64,000 bases of DNA. Source: Mytilus trossulus (Eukaryota; Mollusca; Bivalvia; Mytilida; Mytilidae). The position numbers were made by a program, and so were the translations under genes. Below the pieces are notes generated by a model. The model was not told the DNA's origin. It did not search any database and worked only from the letters and a program-made list of their open reading frames with translations. Positions within the stretch are counted from its first letter, which is position 1; every line of letters begins with the position of its first letter. The stretch covers positions 67,401,436-67,465,435 of the forward strand of contig NC_086381.1 in the NCBI RefSeq assembly GCF_036588685.1, written 5' to 3'. Shown here one piece after another: positions 48,801 through 58,907 of the stretch.

Positions 48801-51583
48801 CTCAGTGTTTAAGACCGTACTTTAACCTACTATGGTTTATTTTGTGACTTGTATTGAGAGTTGTCTTATTGGCACTCATACCACATATGTTAACAATCGC
48901 AATTGCAAAATACGAAAATGCACAAATTACACAAACAAAAATCAACAATACACAACAAGAAAAACTACAAATCGAGCAGCACATTAGCATGAAATTACGT
49001 ATCTATAAGTGGTAAGTAATCGTTACATTAGTTCATGTTTAGCATCGTCCATGAACATTATACAAATGAACATAGAATATCAAATATGTGTAATAAATAA
49101 AGTACATTAAAGACAAGATAATATAAAACCGTTGGGTTTCTTCCTTACAGACATCCACATGGCAGTTGGTTATGGGCCTTAACATTTCCCTATATAAACT
49201 GAATTACATGACACTATGTAGAAAATTCTATACAAACAAATCAATGAAGTAAACCCGGAATAAACAATACCACAAATCTAAACACAACAAACTATAATAC
49301 CGAATAAGAGAATGCTCAAAGTTACTGAATACAAGTTCAAAGTACTTTTGTAAAATACGTTCACACAATGACAATATTATACTTATATGAAAAATAACTG
49401 TTTTCACAGAATTGACATTTTTACCAATGAATAATTAAAAAAAATACTGTTTTCGAGTGTTAATGTTTGACATACTCTACATTTATAGTTGTTTGCCCTT
49501 AAGTATAGTTTTAATGCTTCAATATGACTATTTGTTAGGCCTGTGTGAAACTCTACTTATATGAGCAGTTTTCGATAGAGCATGCAAGTAATATATGTAT
49601 AACATTTTTTTTTCTGTATTACAGATAACAGAAAAATAACAGTTGCAACTCAGGTCGACTGTTCCAGTTTGGACGAGGAGAAAACCATTAGAAATATATC
49701 GAATACAATAACAACTAAAATTGACAAACAGAGTTGTTGTACTGAAACGTTTCATATAAAAAATGTCGAACATAAATGTATCCAGCTGGATCTTATTGCT
49801 TTTCCAGATGTTTTCAAAACCCCACACAAACTACGTAGAGCTTTACAATCCTTAGTTCATCGGTTAGTAGAAGCTGGAGAAATTAACACTAAAATATCTG
49901 GCAAACTGGAAATAAATCTTACAGTAAAAACTCCACTGACAAAAGGTAACTATTTTTCTATTACGTGATATTCAACAATGAATTGCATTACCGTAGTGTC
50001 CACTTATAGAAACAAATTTTCAATGAAATGGCAACAAGGCAAAGTTTAAACTTAATAAATCCTAAAGATACATCATTTCAATTTAAATATTTTTAATTAC
50101 AACGTTTAAATGATCATATCTCTTTTTTGAATAATAATCACACGATACTTAAATTTTGTCTTTATTTCTGAGGTCGTCATAATTCAGGCATTTAAGAAAA
50201 CTGAACAAATCATATATTATCGGTTAGATAGATTCTAGACGATTGGCGAAAAATAACAAAGAGACATTCAAACTCATAGATCAAGAATAGACTGAACACG
50301 TCAAGGCTAAGCAAGAAAAAGACAGACAAATGTCAAATGGGCTTTGGTCATTATTGAAGGTGGTACTGTGAATAACAGTTGTTAATTTCTCTCTTGTGGA
50401 GAATTTATTCACTGGTGTTTACGCAGCCCCTAACTTAGAACGATAATTTACTTTAATGAGCTGTTGCTTGTATATGGCATATCCCTCTCCAAAGAAAATC
50501 ATTAAATGAATATTTGCGCTTTAAACTTTCCAACTTAATCTGTTGGAGTTTTACTAAAAACTACAAATACCAAAAATACCGAACTCTGAGGAAAATTATA
50601 AACGGAAAGCAAATGGCAACAACAAAACTTAATCACAGCAAACGAATGGAAAACAACTGTCATCTTCCTGATTTGGTATAGGCATTTTCTTTTGTGAAAA
50701 AAAATGGCTTAAACCTGGATCTAGTTATATAAGGATGTTCTATAATTATTCTCATCTTTTTCATTTAGCTTTAAATTAAAAATTAGACATCAGCAGTTAA
50801 TCTCTTTGTATTTATTCATTTTCAAATTTGTCAGTTGAATATGTCGTAACATTTTTTACCAGAACGTTTTAATTCCGATTCATATTAATTTAGAAAAGAA
50901 CTGAATAATTGAATAGTTTTACAACTTAAGATAAACATCACTACCTCCGTAACGTTAGAAACAACAACTTCTTATACGAAGTAACTTCCAGCAAATCCTT
51001 CATAACAATCGGATAAACCTCTAGCCAAATCCGTTGCTTTTTTCTCTATTTAGTTGACTTTGAAAACGTAAAACCATCTTTATATCTATAATGTATTTAA
51101 ATTATATGTAGCATATATAATCTCAACATTCACCAACTTTTTTTTTTGAGTAGGAGCATTTTTTTTTTTTAAATATCTCGGTCCTTACAAAAAACATGAA
51201 CAAAACATTGTGAGTTATGATATTTGATCGAATATAGCTAAAGTTATACTTTCATCTGAAATAAAATTAAAGAATCAACATTTCAAGGGTTTTAACTTGA
51301 AGCATAATGTTTTTTCATAGCACAGTGAAGTCACTGAACTATTTAAAAGTTTTGTAAACAGTTTTTATTCTTCAAATTGTATTGTACACTTTTCACAGAT
51401 GAGATAGATGTCGTGCATGCAGTCTTTGACAAAAGTGAGACATTTAAAGAAGAGATTACAGGAGAGGGAATTGACGTTAACCCAGACATATATAACGGCA
51501 TTTCATTGATCCAAACATTGAAAACTGATCCTGATCACTTTGACAAATCAAAGTGTGAGTATTTAAATATGTGTAAAGGATAA
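45130..51583 (+). CDS. DZIP3-like HEPN domain protein with coiled coil (5 exons)
   Basis: Translation starts at ATG 45150, just after a TTTCTTTCAG acceptor at 45129, so a 5' non-coding exon probably lies upstream. Exon 1 encodes a 224-residue HEPN-like domain: WRLVTGPAIDVMHLYF, then DELDITLFYNVVQHCCP and KDVRNFLAHV, where R154-x4-H159 is the HEPN Rx4H motif, followed by an FEDNW segment. Exons 2-3 are Lys/Glu-rich and probably coiled coil. Exon 4 encodes an unrecognised module of about 105 residues. Every splice phase agrees. The last exon stops at 51583, but a strong GTGAGT at 51555 allows a continuation not found here. HEPN proteins of this type are abundant in bivalves and often linked with innate immunity; that role is inference. 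Confidence 0.65.
46430..46630 (+). repeat. Interspersed repeat, family of 11435-11695
   Basis: GTGAGAGATTTTGCTAGTTA, GCCTGTACCAAGTCAAG and CCTCGGAGTTCGGTATC follow the same order as at 11470-11670. Lies in intron 1 of the HEPN gene. Confidence 0.6.
47314..47437 (+). CDS. HEPN gene exon 2
   Basis: A TTTTTATAG acceptor and GTATGT donor bound 124 bp encoding MLDTLNGIKQSTVDECKKTV, charged and helical. Phase 0 to 1. Confidence 0.6.
47996..48187 (+). CDS. HEPN gene exon 3
   Basis: After TTGTTACAG the frame reads KSDEILKEAGENKIEMHKLT and further heptad-like sequence, then donor GTATAA. Phase 1 to 1. Confidence 0.6.
48660..48900 (+). repeat. Interspersed repeat, AAGGCCGTACGG family, copy 2
   Basis: Shares TTTTCGTTTGTTGATGTG, CTTGCGGTATGAGCCAAGGC and GGCACTCATACCACAT in the order seen at 42570-42810. 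Confidence 0.6.
49625..49945 (+). CDS. HEPN gene exon 4
   Basis: 321 bp, open throughout, between TTACAG and GTAACT. Contains CIQLDLIAFPDVFKTPHKLR and LVHRLVEAGEINTKISGKLE. The module is not one I can name; its conserved look suggests a folded domain. Confidence 0.65.
50255..50340 (-). repeat. Penelope-like element 3' UTR fragment
   Basis: CAAACTCATAGATCAAGAAT and the following CTGAACACGTCAAGGCTAAG match, inverted, the 3' flank of the element at 2660-2730. Confidence 0.45.
50545..50745 (-). repeat. Interspersed repeat, family of 11435-11695
   Basis: Reverse-strand copy with CGAATGGAAAACAACTGTCA, CCTGATTTGGTATAGGCA and TTAAACCTGGATCTAGTTAT. Confidence 0.55.
51399..51583 (+). CDS. HEPN gene exon 5 (last seen)
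   Basis: After CTTTTCACAG the frame reads DEIDVVHAVFDKSETFKEEI and stops at 51581-51583. A GTGAGT donor at 51555 would give a shorter, non-terminal exon. Confidence 0.5.
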
Positions 51584-52299
51584 GGCATTTGCATCGCCAA
51601 ATTCATAAAAAAAACCACTAATCACTGCCGTGGCAATTACTCAAACTAATTGGTTTCAGTGCAATTGCCTATTGAATGCTATTGACATTATTTGAAAATA
51701 TATAATTAATGTAACCCGTCTTTTGTTAGAATTAATTTTTCAGCTTTTTGTTTGTTGACAAAAACGCATTAAAGATAGATATATTAGACTAATGATTTCG
51801 TTCCCCATCGCTCCCGAAAAAAACAAGGATTAGAAGGTTCAATCAAATACTAAGTCGAAAAGCATTGAAATGCAAAAATTCCAATAAGTTCCGATAAATA
51901 CGTCTATGGCAATCTTTGTCTGGGGATGTAAAGAAAGTAATGTCGATTTAAGTAGCTTTTTATCAACAGTAATTTGTTTTTACAGAAAATGATTATATTA
52001 ATAAGATTTTATGTCAATATAATTTTTTTGAATACTTGGCTTGCACTATCTCCTGACACTAAACATCCACCAACAGTCACAAAGACCTAGTGGTTACAAA
52101 ATATTAATCAAGAATATCAGGCTAATAATTTTGTACGCAATATGCGCGTTTTGTCTACATAAGACTAATAAGCGGCTTTTTGAATAAAAAAAAATGAATG
52201 AAAATACATGTCAACACAGAAGTGCTGACAACTGGGCAAGTGATACCGTCTGGAATAAAAAATCAAACAGCAGTAGCCTCGCTTCAGGGGTTGTTAATA

Positions 52300-52440
52300 C
52301 CCTTATCATAGATACCCGGATTTAATGTATTTTAATGTGCTAAACACGCGTTTTATCAATGACGCTCAAATCCAAAACAATTGTAAATGCTCAAAAAAGT
52401 ACGAAGCTGAAGAGCATTGCGGACCAAAACTTCTACGGTT
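52300..52440 (-). repeat. Hammerhead-bearing repeat with stem II deleted
   Basis: The minus strand reads GAGCGTCATTGATAAAACGC: the GAT and GAAA-like ends of the core are joined without stem II. Flanks match the family (AATGCTCTTCAGCTTCGTAC, GGTATCTATGATAAG). Confidence 0.5.
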
Positions 52441-52704
52441 ATCTATTTCTGAGGTAAAAAAGTCTTAGTATTTCAAATATTCAAAGTTTTGTAAAGAGTT
52501 AGTTTATAATTATGACCATATAAATGATAATAAAAAAATTCTCCGAAAAGTTATCCCAAATATGGCCTGTCACTAAAGACTTGGAACAATGAATAGTTCC
52601 CCATTTTGTGGCAGTTCCTGTTCTTGTATCCTCGCTTGAACAAGGGGATTAGCTAATTTAATTGAATTAAGTAATAAATTGTATGGTATTATTGCCGTTC
52701 AATT

Positions 52705-53030
52705 TGTCAAAGAGGGGCGAAGATGCCAGAGGGACAGAGCAGTCAAACTCATAGATCGAAAATAAACTGACAACGCCATGGCTAAAGATGGCTTAAGATG
52801 AAAAAGATAAAAGGACAAATAATAGTACACATGAAACAACACAGAATACTAAGCAACACGAACCCCACCAAAACTTGGGGTGAATTATGGTGCTCAAGAA
52901 GGGTAAGCAGATCCTGCTTCACATATGGCACAGTAGTATTGCTCATGTTATTACAGACCCGGTAAAAAGTCTTATTCGCGATCGGTAGGTCACATTCATA
53001 AAAAGGAAGGGGATTGTAGTTTTAAATTAT
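52705..53030 (-). repeat. Penelope-like element 3' end
   Basis: Inverted match to 2455-2720: CGTAGTTGT-like coding end lost, but TGACCTACCGA, GGAGCAGGATCTG-like, GGGTTCGTGTTG and GCCATGGCGTTGTCAGTTTA arms occur in the same order on the minus strand. Confidence 0.55.
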
Positions 53031-54785
53031 TTAGTGAGCTGATAAATTTCATTTGATTTACGTCGCAAATATTTTAAAATCCATAACCTTATCCAAACAA
53101 TTAAAAAATGCAAAAACTAAAAGGACCATGAGTGAAGCTATATCAGGACAATGAGTAAAATGAAAAATATATGACAGCGAGTTTCAGTTAAACAATATCC
53201 ATTTTGTCCTGTCAAAACTCGATGATGAATTCTATGGAGGCTCATCTAAGATATGATTCTTAATGATACTATATAATATATATAAATTACTTCCACGGTT
53301 TGTAAATAGAAAATTGGTAATTCGAAATGAATATTAACAAAATGTATACACACATTTTCGTTTATGTCTTTCAGCAATGTATGACTATAACAGTTTATGC
53401 TGTTCCTCGTTTTTTAAAGCTTCTGTGAGATCTATACATTTCGATCGTGACCCTATGATATAAGTTTTATAAAATATTTGGCAAGAAGTGTACACTTGTG
53501 AAAAGTAAAATCACAAAACTACTGATTTCAGAAGAAAATCAAATCGGAAAGTCCCTAATCACATGGGAAAAGCAAGTAGTCCAGAAGGACAGACATACGG
53601 ACGGACGTGCGTTATTTCAACATGTAGCGTGGGGGACAAAGTATGAATAGTTGTGTGAAAACAAAGCACAAAAAACGGATTAAATACTGATTTTTACACA
53701 GAAAAGTATGGCAATATAATAGTACAAACTAAAAGAGGAAGGTCAGTTTTTAATAACCTTATCACACACTCATAGGTATTTGTGATACACATTGTTTTAT
53801 TTACGAAAACAATATTCATCAGTAATAGAATTTGAGGAGGTCAATACGTTATATATTGACATCCACAATTCTTAATATCTCCTTCTGATAAGCTTGAAAA
53901 TTTTCTTTACGTCTGCTCCGTCGCTTCCTCCAAGGTTGTTATGCATGACGACATGATGTCATTAATCTAAATTCGACAAGATGTTGTATATTGACCTTCA
54001 ATGTACATAAAAGATAAAAACACGGCTTCGGATACGTAAAGTTACATGTGAAACACATGATTGTTATATACAATGGAAACACGGAAATGCTACATCATAT
54101 GTAATATTGTAATGTATATGTTTCTCTTTTTAAGCAATATTTTTACATCTGATAAATGTTTTGAAACATAAGTGATGATAAAAATTACATTTGAAAAAGA
54201 CGAAAACAAAACAAGAATGCACGCATTACATAAATAAAAATTTAAAAAGAACAATGAACCAATATAAAAAAATGGAATATTCGATAAGATTTGACTGTAA
54301 TGAAGTGTCGGAAATCAGTAATTCAGATTTGTATTGGTATCTTAATCTTTGTGTATTTCTAAAATAAAAGAGTACAGACTCAATATACTCTAAATTTTGC
54401 TTCAATATGAGATCATCTGTACTAGCTAGTAGATGGTCACTCAATATAGTTTATCTTTTCAATTACAAAAAGAACATATCATTAGCTTCATTGTGAAATT
54501 GGCACACGAAAACCATAAGTAAAAACAATCCTCAACAGGATGGTCGCAGCTGCATGCCGAATTGGCTGTAACGAAAGTTTTATGTGATGTTGATAATGCT
54601 TATCATCACAAATATATGATTATAAACAATTAATGACTTTTGGTGAGGTAAATACGAGTGTTTCTGACGTTAGAAAACTGGTATTCACTGAGCCCAACGG
54701 CCGAAATTATTATCAGCTTTTCAAAGGTCAATTAACCATATATTTACCGTAACAAAAGATAATAATTTCTGTATTCCATATTCGA

Positions 54786-54829
54786 GCGTCACTGATGAGT
54801 CTTTTGTAGACGAAACGCGCGTCTGACGT
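54786..54829 (+). ncRNA. Type I hammerhead ribozyme
   Basis: All invariant parts are present. Stem I is GCGTCA (54786-54791) with TGACGT (54824-54829), six pairs including one G-U. The core CTGATGA is at 54792-54798. Stem II is GTCT/AGAC (54799-54802, 54808-54811) with a 5-nt loop. GAA(A) is at 54812-54815. A minimal stem III, ACGCGCGT (54815-54822), follows, with cleavage expected after C54823 (GUC). Very short stem III is typical of ribozymes in retrozymes and Penelope-like elements, which usually act as dimers. The surrounding repeat spans about 54770-54872. Activity is untested. Confidence 0.8.
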
Positions 54830-56694
54830 ATATACAAAATTAAGTCATGGTATCTTTGATGAGTTTATTTACAACCACTGGGTCGATGCCACTGCTGGTG
54901 GAGATTTTTTCCCCGAGGGTATCACAAGCCCAGTAGTCAGTAATTTTTTGCTGACATGAAATATCATTGATATGGTTATATTTCCGTAAGTGAATATGCT
55001 TATTTATTCAAAATCCCATGCATGTAGAAAAACCTCAGTCTTTGGAAGAAGCGATTCGATAAAAACTTTTCTTATATCAACGAGCGATATTGCCTTATAT
55101 CAACGAGTTGCATTGTGGGAAATATCAGACGAATGTTAGCATTTGTACACAGACAGGCTGATTTCTCGGCATAAAGTTTATGACTCTTTTCTTAAAACAG
55201 GGTGACATTTAACACGACGTACGTCTGCTGTTTAAATTCCACGAATTAGTTTATGTAATAATAAGCAAGGTGTTTAAATGAGAAAATTTAATTTTTAAAT
55301 AAATGAAACATACATGCACGATGTATCATTTGTAGATGTACACATTCTATAGATATCATGTAGCAAATTCAGTGGAATGCAATTGAGATGAATTCAATTG
55401 TTTGCTAAGCTAAACATCACCTTTAAGTCAAAGATACATGTACTGCTACATGTTCTATTATATCCATGCGATATTTGTCTTATATCAAAAATTTATGAAT
55501 GCGATACTTTTCTAATATAACTGCTATAGTTTTCTAATATAAAATGAAAACGATGACACGTCACAATGCATGTCAAGAAAACTGCAAACATAATTCACAA
55601 ACTTAGATCATGACCGGTTTAATGTTTGAGGATCAATATCACTAAAATTTCGTAACTGTAACAAAATTAACGTTTACGTGAACTTATCATTTCGAAAATG
55701 TTGCTTGACCCTATTGATAGTTGAAAGTGTTAACAACCTGTTCAGTCTATTGTTTTCAATCACATGGTTTAACCGACTAATTCTATTTGAAGTGATGATG
55801 CAATGGCGGAATTTAAATGCGGTTGCAAATAGTCTACCGACCTATTAGATTCTAATACTGGTCACCTGCTATAGCCTATACACCTTGGTAATATCGAAAT
55901 AGACAAAAAATACCATTACTTAAAAGAAACATTCATTCAAACAATCCAATCCAATACAGCTCCAAATTACAATGGATATTCAAATGGTAAAATAATAAAT
56001 CTAAACAAACTAAAATGTACAAATGCTGATGTCCCGAACTTTGAAGATACCAACTGAGTGGCCTCAGACTATAAATTGGACAACTTCAGATACAACCATA
56101 TGGCAGAATTTGTTTCATTTAAGCGAGATAACTCGTACAGATAAAAAGGGAGTTAACTCTACACAAAACACTGCATCGACTATAATAATAGGAATAATCG
56201 ATTAATATCCGTTCATCTCGAAAAGTTATGAGTGTTAACTTGTGTTTATATAACTTCCAGCTACATTCATGATTGAGTTTAAATGTGTGTTTTTAAATCT
56301 TTTTCGTTGTTATCCGTTTTAAATATTTGTAAGAATGAAATAGATTTCAAAGAGACAAATTAGTAACCTGATTTTATTGCTATTTATAAGATTTTTGTTA
56401 AATTTTTCTTGGTTTTTTCATGTTTTTTCCGATTGTTTTTTGGTTGGACGCTGAATGGTTCATTATTGTTTGTTTTCGTTTTCATCTGGGTTTCAATTTA
56501 TTTTCTTTACTTTTTTTTTGTTTTTCGTCAACGATTTACTCATCATCATGGGCTCATTATGTTGTCAGTTGTTAGTATGTTGTGGAACGACACACATGTT
56601 TCTTATTTATAGCTTGCTTAATGATATTGTGCATATAATGAAATCCTTAAAAAATTCTTTTGGTCTGATTTAAGTGGCATTGACTACTAGACTT

Positions 56695-56840
56695 GTTTTA
56701 TAGCTTGCTGAGCGGTGTAAGACAAGGCTCCGTGTTGAAGACCGTACTTTATAACCTATTATGATTTACTTGTATAAATGGTGACTTGGATGAAGAGAGT
56801 TGTCTCTTTAGCACTCATACCACGTCTTCTAATATCTAGT
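56695..56840 (+). repeat. Interspersed repeat, AAGGCCGTACGG family, copy 3
   Basis: Contains AGACAAGGCTCCGTGTTGAA, GACCGTACTTTATAACCTAT and CACTCATACCACGTCTTC, in the same order as the copy at 48760-48890. Confidence 0.6.
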
Positions 56841-57324
56841 ATATCAAATATGACTAATTTCGACATTTTGTCAAGTCCAAGAATGCAATTTGCATTTTAC
56901 ACTCTTCAATGTAATATATTCGATCTAACTTCCATTAATAAATTACTAAAAATTCGTAAAATAGAGTATGGTTTAAAAAGAGAAATATAAAATATGAACT
57001 ATTTTGAATCACAAACATCATAATGAGATACATATTTATAAGTATTACTAGGGGCAAAATCCTAACGGTGTCTACTTACACCAGTCCTATAATCCTATAG
57101 ATAAATGATTACCAGACTAGTGTCAAAATTATCTGTGTTTGAATAGAAAGACGTAACGATCTGGTTTCATGGTTTTGTTTCATGTGGCATGGTTATCGAT
57201 TTTGTAGCATATATAATCCATTATCCATTGCATTCGGCAAATTGCAGAGACAAAAAAAGGGGGGCAATAGAAACACAAATTATTATAAAATAATAGCATA
57301 CAAGTATATGTAAAAAAACAACAA

Positions 57325-57330
57325 TTTATT
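57325..57330 (-). terminator. Candidate polyadenylation signal for recombinase-like gene
   Basis: AATAAA on the minus strand, about 240 bp after the stop codon. In AT-rich sequence this motif is common, so support is weak. Confidence 0.3.
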
Positions 57331-57567
57331 CATATAATTCATTTATATTAAAAGATTGTTATTTTGCTCCTAGGGTCCACACTTAATAGTGATCCATTGA
57401 TTTTAATATTACTTTATAAACATAAAGTTCAACACTTTGCCAATAAATAGATAAATCATATATATAACATAATAATAACTTAGAAATTAGTTCAAAATAA
57501 TGACAATTGTATGTAAGATTGGTCTGCCAACTTGAATCAATGACTTTAATAGTAATACGGCGTATTA

Positions 57568-58907
57568 TTAGTCACTTAAAAGAACTTTCTTCAACATTTC
57601 AATCAGCTTTTCACGCTTTCGAACTCTAGTATTTATTCCACCGTCCTTCAATTTCTGTTTAATTTCAATGTCGGTCATTTTGTAGAAGTCTGGAAATTTC
57701 TGTTTATTGTGAACAGTGCTTGCTTTCTCCATTTCTTGTAGAATTTGCCTCCTTTTGCGAACTTGGATTTCTTGTTTTCCATTTTCCCAAAATTGGTCGT
57801 CTGTTTTGCGATACTTTCTTTTGGATCTTCCGGAATTAACAGTTAATTCAAGACGCTTCTGCACTTTCATGGCATCAACAGCACAATCGTGGTGATTTGT
57901 CTTTAAATGATACACCGCTTTTATGTTGTCATTGATTTTCTCCGTAGGTTGGCCACTGAATTTTCTTAGAGAACCAAATTGTGAAATGAAGAAAGGTACA
58001 TGATATAACAAGCAATGCATGTAAGGGGTTACATTCGAACTCAAATGTCCTTTTCGCTCCGTTAAACCTAGTTTAAGAAATGCTTTGATAAATGATTTAC
58101 ATTCAGAAAAGATGTGTTCGGCTGTCCTCCTTTCGACTTCATCTGAACATACAAATGTATATATTTTCCAAAACATCTTCCATAGTTTTACAGTATCATC
58201 GTGTGTATCATTGTGTACAACGAACATTAATTTATCTGGCAATTTTTGCGTTACCCTTTTCATATCATTGCCAGTTAATGAAGTCCACTCTAAATCGCCT
58301 CGGCCTTGACTCGTCCACAAACTAAAAGTTACACCACAGTCCCGTATACTTTTAACAAGGGAATCAAGGTAACCCCCATTCTCTCCTTTCAGTTTCGCTT
58401 TGTCGTCTTTTTCAATCACATCGTCGATTAAATTTCTCATTAAAACGTCAAATATTCTCATGAAAAGGTGAAGCTCGTCTGGAATTATATGAACTGGTTC
58501 TATTGTCATCAAAGGCAGATGTTTCACCCCGTAATTGGGTTTCAATGTGCCCATGTAAATTTCTTTAATTTCCGACGTAGTTCTTACATTTTCGTTTAAA
58601 TGGTAAAAGTTCCAAGGCTTCGACACGTCCCCTCTGTCCTGCTTATGTACTTTACACCAAGGACATGCGTATTGGCCGGTCGACGACCCAAGACCTAAGC
58701 AAATTTGAATAAATTTCATGTCACCGCCGAAGAAAATTTCTAGATTGTATAGTTTGCTGTCAACTTGTATGTTTTTACATAAATACATTTCATTTATCTC
58801 CGAAAAAACTGGGGAAAGGCATTCTTCAAGATTTTCATACTTTTCTGAAGATCTAACGATGGCAAGTACTACAAGTTCTTCAGCAGATAATTTTTCCGAT
58901 GACAAAA
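57568..58907 (-). CDS. Recombinase-like gene exon 5: catalytic core and SAP-like end
   Basis: Acceptor CGTTTGCAG; with exon 4 it reads SNFIVLSSEKLSAEELVVLA. One uninterrupted frame of 445 codons follows, with GGD (codon 62, 58720-58722), CPWC (81-84), PDELHLF (143-149), MHCLLYHVP (296-304) and the Glu of PTEK (322, 57940-57942). A Lys/Arg-rich segment and the SAP-like IEIKQKLKDGGINTRVRKRE end it at TAA 57568. Confidence 0.85.

Larger units (their letters stand above)
51584..57567. other. Intergenic, repeat-bearing
   Basis: No convincing exon between the HEPN gene and the minus-strand recombinase-like gene. It contains hammerhead repeats (52300-52440, 54770-54872), a Penelope-like 3' end (52705-53030) and a dispersed repeat (56695-56840). 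Short hydrophobic frames near 56400-56670 are low-complexity T-rich translations. A further 3' exon of the HEPN gene cannot be excluded. Confidence 0.5.

Noticed and set aside
56409-56673. Two overlapping hydrophobic frames as a membrane protein
   Set aside because: They are translations of T-rich low-complexity sequence in two frames, next to a dispersed repeat.
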